Origin: an uncultured Clostridia bacterium | GTDB lineage: Bacteria > Bacillota > Clostridia > Oscillospirales > Oscillospiraceae | Assembly (NCBI GenBank): GCA_945910975.1 | Contig: CAMDZY010000010.1 | Location: forward strand, 1 to 19,184 | Direction: 5' to 3' | DNA: 19,184 nt | In this document: positions 7,353-13,707 of the stretch, one piece after another | How positions within the stretch are numbered: position 1 is the stretch's first letter | How the letters are laid out: every line of letters begins with the position of its first letter | Notes under the pieces: model-generated | Told to the model about the DNA's origin: nothing | Seen by the model: the letters and a program-made list of their open reading frames with translations, nothing else | Database searches by the model: none | Program-made: the position numbers and the translations under genes

Positions 7353-7439
7353 CTAAAAAAGGCGTGTTCCCGGACACAAGGGAACACCGTCTATGCACCT
7401 TCGGCCACCGACTGTGCCGCTACTACTCCCTGCATCCAT
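7353..7439 (-). CDS. 28-codon mgtE leader peptide (upstream ORF)
   Basis: This small ORF has an excellent ribosome binding site, AAAGGAG, eight bases before the ATG at 7439. The peptide begins MDAGSSSGTVGG, has RRCIDGV in the middle and ends PLCPGTRLF, stopping at TAG. The last ten codons run through the terminator hairpin and its T-run, so a ribosome finishing this ORF would physically prevent the hairpin. That is the layout of a translation-sensing attenuator. Salmonella mgtA and corA also have leader peptides (mgtL, corL), but this sequence is not similar to them as far as I can tell. It could instead be a chance ORF inside a structured RNA; the ribosome binding site and position argue against that. 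Confidence 0.6.
   Translation of the reverse strand: MDAGSSSGTVGGRRCIDGVPLCPGTRLF
7354..7387 (-). terminator. Intrinsic terminator inside the mgtE leader
   Basis: GTGTTCCC (7387-7380) pairs with GGGAACAC (7371-7364) around an 8-nt loop, followed by GCC and six T residues. It lies upstream of mgtE and within the leader ORF, so it acts as an attenuator rather than the end of a gene. Confidence 0.8.
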
Positions 7440-7486
7440 ATGGTTCACTCCTTTATCGTCAAATATTGGGCAAAGCCCTAAAATAT

Positions 7487-7515
7487 ATTTTACCGCGAAA
7501 ACCATTTTTTGTCAA
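7487..7515 (-). promoter_or_regulatory. Promoter of the mgtE operon
   Basis: TTGACA (7515-7510), exactly 17 bases, then TAAAAT (7492-7487) on the minus strand. It is a near-consensus sigma-A promoter and predicts a transcript start near 7480. Confidence 0.88.
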
Positions 7516-7535
7516 TCAAAACAACCGTAAAATTT

Positions 7536-7569
7536 GACCGGACTGCGGCAAAAATGGCGCAGCCCGGTC
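7536..7569 (-). terminator. Terminator hairpin after the SLH-peptidase gene
   Basis: On the minus strand, GACCGGGCTGCG and CGCAGTCCGGTC form a 12-bp stem with one G-T pair and a 10-nt loop, followed by AAATTTT. It lies 16 bases beyond the stop codon of the peptidase and insulates the mgtE promoter. The T-run is weak. Confidence 0.75.
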
Positions 7570-7585
7570 GAATGATGCATTGTAT

Positions 7586-9865
7586 TTAATACGATTTCAG
7601 CAGTTGGGAAATTGCACGGATAAACGCATCAGCGTAGCCGTGGTTCTGGAAATCGCGCTTGCTGAAAACATTGGGGAATTCAAACAGGCAGGCGTCATAA
7701 CCCAGCTCATAGCCCGCCCAGGAGCTGTAGTAACCGGAGCCGCCGGAAAGCGAGGTGTAGCGGGTCGCGGGGAAGCTGGCACGGAAGGCCTGATAAATTT
7801 TGCTGGATTGTCCACTGGAAACAATGGTCTGATTGTACCAGCCATGGGTGTCGATCAAAACATTTTTTGCACTGCCTTTTACCGAACGGGTAAATTTTGC
7901 CAGCGCCTGTGCTTCCTTTGTCTGGAGGGGCTGGGTGCCGTTGAAATTGCGGCTGTCGGAGCGTGGGGTAAATTTGTATGGGAAACAGCGGTTCATGTCG
8001 ATGCCCTTTCCGGTAACATCACCGCCGGATATGGTCAGGTAGTGCGTCGTGCAGCGGCCGGGGCCGTTGCAGGTCCAGCCGTCGTACAGGCCGTCCGGAT
8101 TGAGCGTAGGCAGAACATAAACAGACCAATCGCCCGAAGCAATCAGCGTGTTGTAGTTTGTGCGCAGTGTATTCATCAACTGATTGGCAGTGTCGACCAG
8201 CAGTTGACCGTCCCGGTCAAAATTGTCCTCCCAGCCGTGAATGGCAAAGGTCAGCACCATTACGTTTTTGCCATCACCAAAGCGGTAGGCGGTCAGCTTA
8301 CGCCCGGCGCCGCTCGTGCCATAGGTGATTGTTTCGTAATACGGCTTTTTTTGCAGGACGAATGTATGACGGTATTGCGGACAGACAAGGCGCGTCAGCA
8401 TGGAGGCCAGCTCCGCGCGGTGAATGTTCTGTTTTGCGTTGAATGTGCCGTACGGATCGCTGCCGGAGAGGATCCCTGCGCGATAGAGTGCAATTACAGA
8501 GGAATAATAAGGGTCACCGGCGGTATAGTCCGGCAGACCGCTTACCGTGTTGATGGCGGTAAATTCACTTTTCGGCAGACTGCGGTAGAGAATTTCCGCA
8601 ACTTCAGCGCGTGTTGCAGCGCGGTTGGGCGACTGCTGCAATGATTTTGGCAGCAGTCCGTACTGTGTGCCGCGTGTCATGGCATAATCATACCAATGCT
8701 GCCCGCCATAATAGGCAGAGCCGTTGGGAATCGCATGGTAGCGCTCATACACCCGCACAGCCACGGCTGTGATCTGCGCAACGGTTGCCGTACCGTCCGG
8801 GGAAAATTTGTTTTTCCCTGTGCCGGACATCAGCCCCAAAGCGTATTGAATTTTTACAAATTTGGCATACCAGCTATTTGCCGGAACATCCGTATATGGA
8901 TTTTGCAGATTGGAGGGCACGGAAAATACCTTCATGCCGGTAGGAGCGGGCGAAAATGTCTTTTTCTCACGCCGCTCCGGGCAAACCAGCCGCGTCAGCA
9001 TGGAGGCCAACTCGCTGCGTCGAATCGAATTTTCTGGGCAGAAGGTGCCGTATTTGTCCTGACCGGATAGGATGCCGGCTTGATACAGCGTAATGACGCT
9101 GTTCCAATACGGCGCAAAATCCACATAATCCGGCAGACTGCTTACCATGTTGATGGCTGTCAGCTCTGCGGTCGGAAGGCTGCGGAATAACAGCTCGGCA
9201 ACCTCTGCACGGGTAGCGGGACGGGAAAGATCAACATTTTCCAGCGTGTCCGGCAGCAAGCCGTATTCGGCGGCGCGCTTGCCATAGGTTATGTACCAAG
9301 GCTCATGCGGTTCGGGAGGGTCGACCGGTTCTGTCGGCTCGGTTGGCTCAAGCGGTTCCGTCGGTTCTGTCGACTCAGATGGTTCGGTTGGCTCAGACGC
9401 TTCCGTCGGTTCCGTCGGCTCGGCCGGTTCTGCTGGTTCGGTCGTTTCAGACGGTTCAACCGGTTCCGTCGGTTCCGTTGATTCAGACGGTTCAACCGGC
9501 TCAACCGGTTCCGTTGACTCGCTTGGCTCCGTCGGCTCGGGGGCAGGCGTGGGTTCGGGGTCGATGCCATGATACGCCTCGTATACCCGCACCGTGACGG
9601 CAACGGCCTGCCAAAGGGAAACGGTGCCGGAGGGAGAAAACTCGGTTTCACTTGTTCCGGACATCAGACCCAGCGCATACTGCACCTGCACGGCGGTGTA
9701 GAACCATTTGCCCTCTACCACATCTTCAAAAGGCAGCTGCGGCAATTCGTCCGGCAGGGTGAAGGCATCCATCCCGGATGCGGCTGCGCTGCTTACAGGC
9801 AACGCAGCAAAAGCCAGCGCAACGCACAGCAGCACTGCCAAAATTCTTTTTTTGATCGCTTGCAA
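7586..9865 (-). CDS. Secreted SLH-domain zinc carboxypeptidase (peptidase M14)
   Basis: This extracellular metallopeptidase is probably anchored to the cell wall and may cut peptidoglycan stem peptides, as M14 relatives do. Numbering from the upstream GTG (9874): signal peptide to about 32, SLH-type segment 45-103, Pro/Thr/Glu/Ser linker 105-190, SLH segments 191-300, a second SLH triplet at 320-500, then M14 domain 515-762. Zinc ligands are H546 and E549 (AIHGWED) and H677 (IDTHGW). N628-R629 (DMNRCFP) fit the substrate carboxylate site and E732 (CLFEFPN) the general base. The GTG at 9874 overlaps the ribosome binding site AGGAGG (9879-9874), whereas TTG at 9865 lies eight bases from it, so TTG is taken as the start. 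A terminator hairpin follows. Confidence 0.9.
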   Translation of the reverse strand: MQAIKKRILAVLLCVALAFAALPVSSAAASGMDAFTLPDELPQLPFEDVVEGKWFYTAVQVQYALGLMSGTSETEFSPSGTVSLWQAVAVTVRVYEAYHGIDPEPTPAPEPTEPSESTEPVEPVEPSESTEPTEPVEPSETTEPAEPAEPTEPTEASEPTEPSESTEPTEPLEPTEPTEPVDPPEPHEPWYITYGKRAAEYGLLPDTLENVDLSRPATRAEVAELLFRSLPTAELTAINMVSSLPDYVDFAPYWNSVITLYQAGILSGQDKYGTFCPENSIRRSELASMLTRLVCPERREKKTFSPAPTGMKVFSVPSNLQNPYTDVPANSWYAKFVKIQYALGLMSGTGKNKFSPDGTATVAQITAVAVRVYERYHAIPNGSAYYGGQHWYDYAMTRGTQYGLLPKSLQQSPNRAATRAEVAEILYRSLPKSEFTAINTVSGLPDYTAGDPYYSSVIALYRAGILSGSDPYGTFNAKQNIHRAELASMLTRLVCPQYRHTFVLQKKPYYETITYGTSGAGRKLTAYRFGDGKNVMVLTFAIHGWEDNFDRDGQLLVDTANQLMNTLRTNYNTLIASGDWSVYVLPTLNPDGLYDGWTCNGPGRCTTHYLTISGGDVTGKGIDMNRCFPYKFTPRSDSRNFNGTQPLQTKEAQALAKFTRSVKGSAKNVLIDTHGWYNQTIVSSGQSSKIYQAFRASFPATRYTSLSGGSGYYSSWAGYELGYDACLFEFPNVFSKRDFQNHGYADAFIRAISQLLKSY
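9305..9562 (-). repeat. Low-complexity Pro-Thr-Glu-Ser linker repeat
   Basis: About 86 codons of degenerate three-residue repeats (TEP, VEP, SEP, AEP, with ESTEP variants) join the first SLH segment to the second in the peptidase. Such acidic proline-rich stretches are typical wall-spanning spacers. The DNA is imperfectly repetitive and may vary in length between strains. Confidence 0.85.
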
Positions 9866-9933
9866 AGCGAACACCTCCTCTGCGGGGATTTCCTACATAT
9901 TATCTTCAACCATTTCGCCATCAAAACGGCATC

Positions 9934-10665
9934 TTAAAATTCTCCGGCGGCGTACATGAGTGCTGACAGCGCGCACAGTGGCGCGGTTTCGCAGCGAAGG
10001 ATCCGCTTGCCCAAGGTGCAGATTTGGATGCCGTGCTGCGCGGACAGCGCAATCTCTTCCGGCGTGTAACCGCCCTCCGGGCCGGTCATAAGGGCAACAG
10101 TTTGAAACGGATGGGCGGAAATGGCATCATGAAAGGTGAGATGATCCTCATTTTCGTAAAAATTCACGGCCAGATCTGCCTGCGCAGCGCGCGTGATGGC
10201 TTGCAGGTAGGAATCTACAGCCAAAACCTGCGGAATGCGTCCCCGCCCGGATTGTTGTGCGGCGGAAGCGGCAATTTTTTGCCAGCGTTCGAGCTTCTTG
10301 GCGATCGCTTTCTGTTCCGGGCGGCATACGCAGCGGGAGCTGGGAAAGGCAACGATCTCCTTTGCGCCCAGCTCGGTTGCTTTTTGCACCACGTGGTCAA
10401 ACTTGTCAGCCTTGGCATATGCCATGTAAATGCTTACGTCAACCGACGATTCGGAATCCGATGCAACCGTCTGCTGTACCACCAAGCTGATCTGCCCCGG
10501 GCTGACGTCGGAAACGGTGCAAAGATAATCGGTCGCATTTCCGTCGCAGACGGTGAGCGTGTCGCCGCATTTGAGCCGCAAGACCTTTGCATGGACGGCA
10601 TTTTCGCCGGTCAGCACCATAAATTGCGGGTGAATTTCCTCCGGCGCAAGAAAAAATCTTGGCAT
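9934..10665 (-). CDS. rsmE: 16S rRNA (uracil(1498)-N3)-methyltransferase
   Basis: It methylates N3 of U1498 in 16S rRNA of the 30S subunit using S-adenosylmethionine. The 243 residues match the family length. An N-terminal PUA-like domain (about 1-68; HAKVLRLKCGD at 25-35) is followed by a SPOUT methyltransferase domain. The domain has QKATELG (94-100), AAQQSGRGRIP (135-145), the cofactor-loop MTGPEGG (193-199) and LGKRILRCETA (218-228), which is diagnostic for RsmE. The open frame extends upstream to 10824, but that extension runs through the tRNA genes. GGAGGT lies six bases before the ATG at 10665, which is the true start. The usual neighbour prmA is absent. It lies behind the tRNA terminator, so it either has its own promoter or depends on readthrough. 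Confidence 0.96.
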   Translation of the reverse strand: MPRFFLAPEEIHPQFMVLTGENAVHAKVLRLKCGDTLTVCDGNATDYLCTVSDVSPGQISLVVQQTVASDSESSVDVSIYMAYAKADKFDHVVQKATELGAKEIVAFPSSRCVCRPEQKAIAKKLERWQKIAASAAQQSGRGRIPQVLAVDSYLQAITRAAQADLAVNFYENEDHLTFHDAISAHPFQTVALMTGPEGGYTPEEIALSAQHGIQICTLGKRILRCETAPLCALSALMYAAGEF

Positions 10666-10691
10666 AAGCAGACCTCCGATTTTGCTTTCAA

Positions 10692-10726
10692 TAAAAAAAC
10701 AACCTTTGCCCGAAGACAAAGGTTGC
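10692..10726 (-). terminator. Terminator of the tRNA operon
   Basis: On the minus strand CAACCTTTG and CAAAGGTTG form a perfect 9-bp stem around TCTTCGGG, followed by seven T residues. It lies eight bases after the CCA of tRNA-Glu and just upstream of rsmE. Confidence 0.93.
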
Positions 10727-10733
10727 ATTCTTG

Positions 10734-10809
10734 TGGTGACCCGTACGGGATTCGAACCCATGTTGCCGCCGTGAAAGGGCGGAGTCTTAGACCACTTGAC
10801 CAACGGGCC
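10734..10809 (-). tRNA. tRNA-Glu (anticodon TTC)
   Basis: A complete 76-nt cloverleaf on the minus strand. The acceptor arm is GGCCCGT/ACGGGTC with one G-T pair, the anticodon stem CCGCC/GGCGG encloses the loop CTTTCAC (anticodon TTC), the T-loop is GGTTCGAATCC, and CCA is encoded. It is three bases downstream of tRNA-Met. Confidence 0.96.
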
Positions 10810-10812
10810 ATA

Positions 10813-10888
10813 TGGTAGCGGCAATCTGATTTGAACAGATGACAGGCCGGGTATGAACCGGGTGCTCTACCAGCTGAGCTATGCCGCC
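10813..10888 (-). tRNA. tRNA-Met (anticodon CAT), probably elongator
   Basis: A 76-nt cloverleaf on the minus strand. The acceptor is GGCGGCA/TGCCGCT, the D arm GCTC/GAGC, the anticodon loop TTCATAC, the T stem ATCTG/CAGAT, and CCA is encoded. The anticodon stem lacks the three consecutive G-C pairs (GGG/CCC) of initiator tRNA and the acceptor end begins with a G-T pair, so the elongator type is preferred. A lysidine-modified Ile2 tRNA also reads CAT and cannot be fully excluded by eye. Confidence 0.9.
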
Positions 10889-10950
10889 ATAACCATATTT
10901 GCTGTCATTCCTGACGCGCTGTAATCGCTGCCGCTCGAACAGCAAGGCCT

Positions 10951-10979
10951 ATTATAGCGGATGTTTCGCGATTTGTCAA
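10951..10979 (-). promoter_or_regulatory. Consensus promoter of the tRNA operon
   Basis: TTGACA (10979-10974), 17 bases, TATAAT (10956-10951) on the minus strand. Both boxes are perfect consensus, as expected for stable RNA genes. It drives tRNA-Met and tRNA-Glu. Confidence 0.95.
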
Positions 10980-11020
10980 GAGAATAATTTGGATTTTTGC
11001 ATTTTTTTTTGCAACGTGGC

Positions 11021-11026
11021 GATAAT
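11021..11026 (+). promoter_or_regulatory. Possible -10 box for the CmpB-like/ldhA unit
   Basis: GATAAT (5 of 6 matches) lies 16 bases before the ATG at 11043. The only -35 candidate is a poor TTGCAT at 10997-11002. The region between this and the divergent tRNA promoter holds a T-rich tract (11001-11010) and no gene. Confidence 0.3.
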
Positions 11027-11042
11027 ACAACCAGGTGATGCT

Positions 11043-11453
11043 ATGAAAAGGGGAGAAAGTGCCATTATTTTCTGCTTGGGCGGGCTGTTGTATGTGATGA
11101 TCGAGCTACTCTGGCGGGGAAGAAGTCATATTAGTATGTTTTTTGTGGGCGGCGCGTGTTTTTGCGCTGTGGGCAGTCTAAACCGCAACCGCCCGGAGCT
11201 GTCGGTATTGTCGCAAATGCTGGTGGGAACGGCGATGATCACCGGCGTGGAATTTTTCAGCGGTCTTGTGTTAAACCGTATGCTGCTGCTGCACATATGG
11301 GACTACAGCAATGCACCGCTGAATCTGTTCGGACAGATCTGCCTGCCGTATGTGCTGCTGTGGTTTCCGCTCTCCGGCGCGGCGCTGTTTGCCGAGGATT
11401 GGCTGCGCTGGCGCCTGTTTCATGAACCGATGCCGCATTACAGGTGGCTGTGA
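11043..11453 (+). CDS. Small CmpB-type membrane protein (putative ABC-transporter type IV family)
   Basis: This 136-residue integral membrane protein has about four hydrophobic segments (roughly 6-24, 31-46, 57-79, 97-117). The sequence E70-FFSGL, then WDYS (86-89), P-LN-x-x-G-x-I-CL (92-101) and W107 is the hallmark pattern of the Pfam family called ABC_trans_CmpB. Its biochemical function is unknown despite the name. The open frame extends upstream to 10899, but AGGTG at 11033-11037 points to the ATG at 11043, and the upstream extension would lack membrane-protein character. It is followed after 20 bases by ldhA, so the two may be co-transcribed without an obvious functional link. Confidence 0.75.
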   Translation: MKRGESAIIFCLGGLLYVMIELLWRGRSHISMFFVGGACFCAVGSLNRNRPELSVLSQMLVGTAMITGVEFFSGLVLNRMLLLHIWDYSNAPLNLFGQICLPYVLLWFPLSGAALFAEDWLRWRLFHEPMPHYRWL

Positions 11454-11473
11454 TATCAAAGGGAGATGGAGCA

Positions 11474-12463
11474 ATGAAATTTGCATTTTTTGACGCAAAG
11501 CCCTATGACAAGCCGGGCTTTGAACATTACCGGCAGGGAACGGAGCTGGAAATAAAGTACTATGAAACGCGGCTGAATGCCGACACCGTGTCGTTGGCGG
11601 AGGGCTGCGATGGCGTATGCGTGTTTGTCAACGACACGGTGGACAGGGAAGTGGTGCAGAGGCTGTGCCGGATGGGGGTGCGAATGATCGCACTGCGCTG
11701 TTCCGGCTTCAACAATGTGGACGTGAGAGCCTGCCGGGGCAAGCTGAAAATTTACCGCGTACCGGCCTATTCACCCCACGCGGTCGCGGAGCATACCATG
11801 GCCATGCTGCTGACGGTCATTCGCCGCACGCATAAGGCCTATATTCGCACCCGCGATTTCAATTTCAGCCTAAGCGGCATGGTCGGCTTTGATTTGTACG
11901 GCAGAACCGTGGGCATTATCGGAACCGGAAAGATCGGACAGGCGTTTGCGCAGGTTTGCAAGGGCTTTGGAATGCACATTTTGGCGTATGACAAGTTCCC
12001 CAATCCGGCGCTTGGGCTGGAGTATGTAGCGCTCGAACAGCTTTTTGCACAGTCTGATATTATTTCCCTGCACTGCCCGCTCAACGAGGACAGCCGCCAT
12101 ATCATCAACGCAGCTTCCATTGCGCAGATGAAAAGAGGCGTGGCGATCGTCAACACATCGCGCGGCGCACTGGTCGATACCGAAGCGCTGATCGAGGGGC
12201 TGAAATCCAAAAAAATCGGCGCGGCCTGTTTGGATGTCTATGAGGAGGAAGGCGACCTGTTTTACGAGGATTGCTCCGACCAAATCATGCAGGATGACCG
12301 CCTGGTGCGTCTGATTGCGATGCCCAACGTGCTGGTCACCTCCCATCAGGCGTATCTGACGGAGGAAGCACTTGGTAACATCGCCAAAATCACGGTGGAT
12401 AACATCGTAAAATTTTTCTCCGGCGAACCGAACCCGACCACAGAGGTCATCTATCAAGCCTGA
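11474..12463 (+). CDS. ldhA: D-lactate dehydrogenase (D-2-hydroxyacid dehydrogenase family)
   Basis: It reduces pyruvate to D-lactate with NADH in the cytoplasm, a fermentation end step that regenerates NAD+. The 329 residues match E. coli LdhA in length. The NAD-binding Rossmann motif IIGTGKIGQAFA is at 148-159. Catalytic residues are R230 (VNTSRGALVD), E259 (LDVYEEEGDLFYED) and H291 (VTSHQAYLTEEAL), each offset by five from E. coli R235/E264/H296. The string DLFYEDCSDQIMQDD is characteristic of the LdhA subgroup and separates it from phosphoglycerate or hydroxyisocaproate dehydrogenases. GGGAGATGG before the ATG at 11474 supports that start over the upstream in-frame ATG at 11444. Confidence 0.93.
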   Translation: MKFAFFDAKPYDKPGFEHYRQGTELEIKYYETRLNADTVSLAEGCDGVCVFVNDTVDREVVQRLCRMGVRMIALRCSGFNNVDVRACRGKLKIYRVPAYSPHAVAEHTMAMLLTVIRRTHKAYIRTRDFNFSLSGMVGFDLYGRTVGIIGTGKIGQAFAQVCKGFGMHILAYDKFPNPALGLEYVALEQLFAQSDIISLHCPLNEDSRHIINAASIAQMKRGVAIVNTSRGALVDTEALIEGLKSKKIGAACLDVYEEEGDLFYEDCSDQIMQDDRLVRLIAMPNVLVTSHQAYLTEEALGNIAKITVDNIVKFFSGEPNPTTEVIYQA

Positions 12464-12468
12464 TTGCC

Positions 12469-12493
12469 TGCCCACGGGCATTGCCCGTGGGCA
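12469..12493. terminator. Hairpin between convergent ldhA and aspartokinase genes
   Basis: TGCCCACGGGC (12469-12479) and GCCCGTGGGCA (12483-12493) form a perfect 11-bp stem with a three-base loop, directly after the ldhA stop and five bases from the stop of the minus-strand kinase. There is no T-run on either strand, so it may act as a transcript-end stabiliser or a weak terminator rather than a classical intrinsic terminator. Confidence 0.6.
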
Positions 12494-12498
12494 TAAGG

Positions 12499-13239
12499 TC
12501 AATCCTTCCGGACGATGGTGCCGGGCGCATCGGAAAAGGTTGAGCGGACTTCAATTGGAATATGGTACTCCATCGCCAGCTTGACGCAGCGGTCGTGCAG
12601 CACTCTGGCACCGTTTTGCGCCATATGGAACATTTGCGAATAGGAAACGGTATCCAGCTTTTGCGCATGGGCATCCGTACGGGGATCGGCGGTGTAGACG
12701 CCGTCCACGTCCGTGAAGATCATGCAGCGATCCGCGCCGAGGTAATGGCTCAGCGCCACGGCCGAGGTGTCCGAACCACCGCGGCCAAGTGTTGTGACAT
12801 CTCCGGAAAGACTGATTCCCTGAAATCCCGTCACCAAAACGACCTTACCGGCAGCCAGCTCCCGCTCAATGCGGTTGCAGACCAGTTGCTGCGGCCATGC
12901 GTTTTGGTGTACCGGCGAGGTGAACAGCCCGGCCTGCCAGCCTGTCAGAGATACCGCCGGGATTTGTCGCCGCAGCAGCTCCAACGCACACAGCGCCACC
13001 GAAACCTGTTCGCCGCACGACAGCAACTGGTCAACCTCCCGCGCCCAGGCGGAACCATGACCGTCCGGCCAAATTTCTTCGGCTTTTTCTACAAGCTGAT
13101 CGGTGGTTTTTCCCTGTGCCGACAAAACTACCACAAGCTGGTTTCCCTGCGCGTATTTTTCAATCCAATTGGCAACCGCCCGCAGCCGCTCGGCATCGGC
13201 TACAGATGTGCCGCCGAACTTTTGAACGATTCTTGCCAT
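12499..13239 (-). CDS. Aspartokinase catalytic domain without ACT domains
   Basis: It probably phosphorylates L-aspartate to aspartyl phosphate, the first step toward lysine, threonine, methionine and diaminopimelate. The 246 residues cover only the amino-acid-kinase domain: KFGGTS (7-12), VVVLSAQGKTTDQL (36-49), LLSCGE (72-77), TTLGRGGSDTSAVAL (149-163), TDVDGVYTADPR (176-187) and GARVLHDR (210-217). Typical aspartokinases have about 400 or more residues with two C-terminal ACT domains that bind lysine or threonine. These are missing, and the stop is followed at once by the convergent hairpin, so this looks like a short enzyme rather than a damaged one. GGAGGG precedes the ATG at 13239. Feedback insensitivity, or control by another subunit, is inferred. 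Confidence 0.88.
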   Translation of the reverse strand: MARIVQKFGGTSVADAERLRAVANWIEKYAQGNQLVVVLSAQGKTTDQLVEKAEEIWPDGHGSAWAREVDQLLSCGEQVSVALCALELLRRQIPAVSLTGWQAGLFTSPVHQNAWPQQLVCNRIERELAAGKVVLVTGFQGISLSGDVTTLGRGGSDTSAVALSHYLGADRCMIFTDVDGVYTADPRTDAHAQKLDTVSYSQMFHMAQNGARVLHDRCVKLAMEYHIPIEVRSTFSDAPGTIVRKD

Positions 13240-13254
13240 AATTTCCCTCCATTC

Positions 13255-13312
13255 GACAAGCGATATCCACTTGTCTTACCCTATTTTATGCAATGTCCGC
13301 CCGGCGTGCGAA
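13255..13312 (-). promoter_or_regulatory. Candidate promoter and small inverted repeat upstream of the aspartokinase
   Basis: On the minus strand TTCGCA (13312-13307), 18 bases, TAAAAT (13288-13283) resembles a sigma-A promoter with a weak -35. Between it and the ribosome binding site, GACAAG and CTTGTC (13255-13260 and 13270-13275) form a 6-bp inverted repeat with a 9-base spacer that could be an operator. The evidence is modest. Confidence 0.35.
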
Positions 13313-13331
13313 AAAAATTTTCCATCCGGGG

Positions 13332-13360
13332 TATACAAGACGGGGAGAATATGCTATACT
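13332..13360 (+). promoter_or_regulatory. Promoter of the B12-riboswitch operon
   Basis: TATACA (13332-13337, 4 of 6 matches), 17 bases, TATACT (13355-13360) preceded by TGC, an extended -10. The predicted start near 13367 coincides with the first base of the riboswitch P1 stem. Confidence 0.75.
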
Positions 13361-13367
13361 AAGACCT

Positions 13368-13540
13368 GTGAGTGCCGATTATGCTGCAATGGCATAGCCG
13401 GAGAATAGGAAATCAGGTGAAAATCCTGAACGGTACCGCCGCTGTATGCGCGGAGTCCGCCTGCAAGACGAAAGTCGGTCATTGGGTAACTGAGAAGGCC
13501 GCAGGCAGATGCAGATGCGCAAGTCAGAAGACCTGCTCAC
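13368..13540 (+). ncRNA. Cobalamin (B12) riboswitch
   Basis: The conserved core AATCAGGTGAAAATCCTGAA is followed by CGGTACCGCCGCTGTA, then GTAACTGAGAAGGC and the B12 box AAGTCAGAAGACCTGC (13521-13536). P1 closes with GTGAG (13368-13372) and CTCAC (13536-13540). The 3' strand of P1 can alternatively pair downstream (TCACG 13537-13541 with CGTGA 13558-13562), a possible switch element. A terminator hairpin follows at 13592. Binding of adenosylcobalamin or a related corrinoid should turn off the downstream ECF operon, as for other members of the class. Confidence 0.95.
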
Positions 13541-13591
13541 GGTTACGGCTTTTCGCTGCGTGATTACGGCGAGGGCTTCTTTTGCTGCAGA

Positions 13592-13632
13592 AAAACGGCT
13601 GTGGCAGTCTAATCGGCTGCAACAGCCGTTTT
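13592..13632 (+). terminator. Riboswitch expression-platform terminator
   Basis: AAAACGGCTGT (13592-13602) and ACAGCCGTTTT (13622-13632) form a perfect 11-bp stem, extended inside by GCAG/CTGC after one mismatch. The 3' arm ends in TTTT. It lies 52 bases after the riboswitch and about 250 bases ahead of the first gene. Confidence 0.8.
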
Positions 13633-13707
13633 CGCGTCCCGATCCCCCGGATGCGGATATTGTGTACGCGCTTGTGATTCCCCCACATCGGTACAGTGAC
13701 AAGGAGT

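Larger units (their letters stand above)
7246..7480 (-). promoter_or_regulatory. Long mgtE 5' leader with attenuator-like architecture
   Basis: The leader is about 230 nt from the predicted transcription start (about 7480) to mgtE. In order it holds a small 5' hairpin (GGGC/GCCC, 7466-7476), the ribosome binding site and ORF of a 28-codon leader peptide, an intrinsic terminator overlapping the end of that ORF, and about 100 nt more before mgtE. A two-part long-range pairing encloses the terminator: GGCAC (7418-7414) with GTGCC (7312-7308), and GGCCGAAG (7406-7399) with TTTCGGCC (7322-7315). I looked for conserved M-box (ykoK) and Mn2+ (yybP-ykoY) riboswitch sequences and saw no convincing match. 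Control by Mg2+ is inferred from the downstream gene. Confidence 0.65.

Noticed and set aside
7246..7480. M-box (ykoK) or yybP-ykoY Mn2+ riboswitch upstream of mgtE
   Set aside because: GGGAGTAG at 7430-7423 resembles part of the Mn2+ riboswitch, but the matching 3' GAGACC-type strand is not found, and M-box core sequences are absent. A covariance search would be decisive.
7580..8644. Long plus-strand open frame of about 354 codons opposite the SLH-peptidase
   Set aside because: It is antisense to a gene with clear M14 and SLH motifs, lacks domain character, and arises from high-GC codon bias on the other strand.
9305..9562. Regularly repeated DNA considered as a CRISPR or VNTR array
   Set aside because: The units are degenerate in-frame codon triplets without spacer structure; this is a coding low-complexity linker.
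9291..9572. Plus-strand Gly/Ser-rich open frame that looks like a repetitive protein
   Set aside because: It is the complement of the Pro/Thr/Glu linker codons of the minus-strand peptidase.
10666..10824. N-terminal extension of rsmE to 10824
   Set aside because: It runs through the tRNA-Glu gene and its terminator; the RsmE family start and the GGAGGT site place the start at 10665.
10813..10888. Initiator tRNA (fMet) identity for the CAT tRNA
   Set aside because: The anticodon stem lacks the three G-C pairs and the acceptor end lacks the unpaired first position typical of initiator tRNA.
10899..11042. Upstream extension of the CmpB-like gene
   Set aside because: It spans the divergent tRNA promoter region and has no ribosome binding site; AGGTG points to the ATG at 11043.
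12562..13362. Plus-strand open frame of 266 codons opposite the aspartokinase
   Set aside because: It is antisense to a protein with all aspartokinase motifs and has no recognisable domain.
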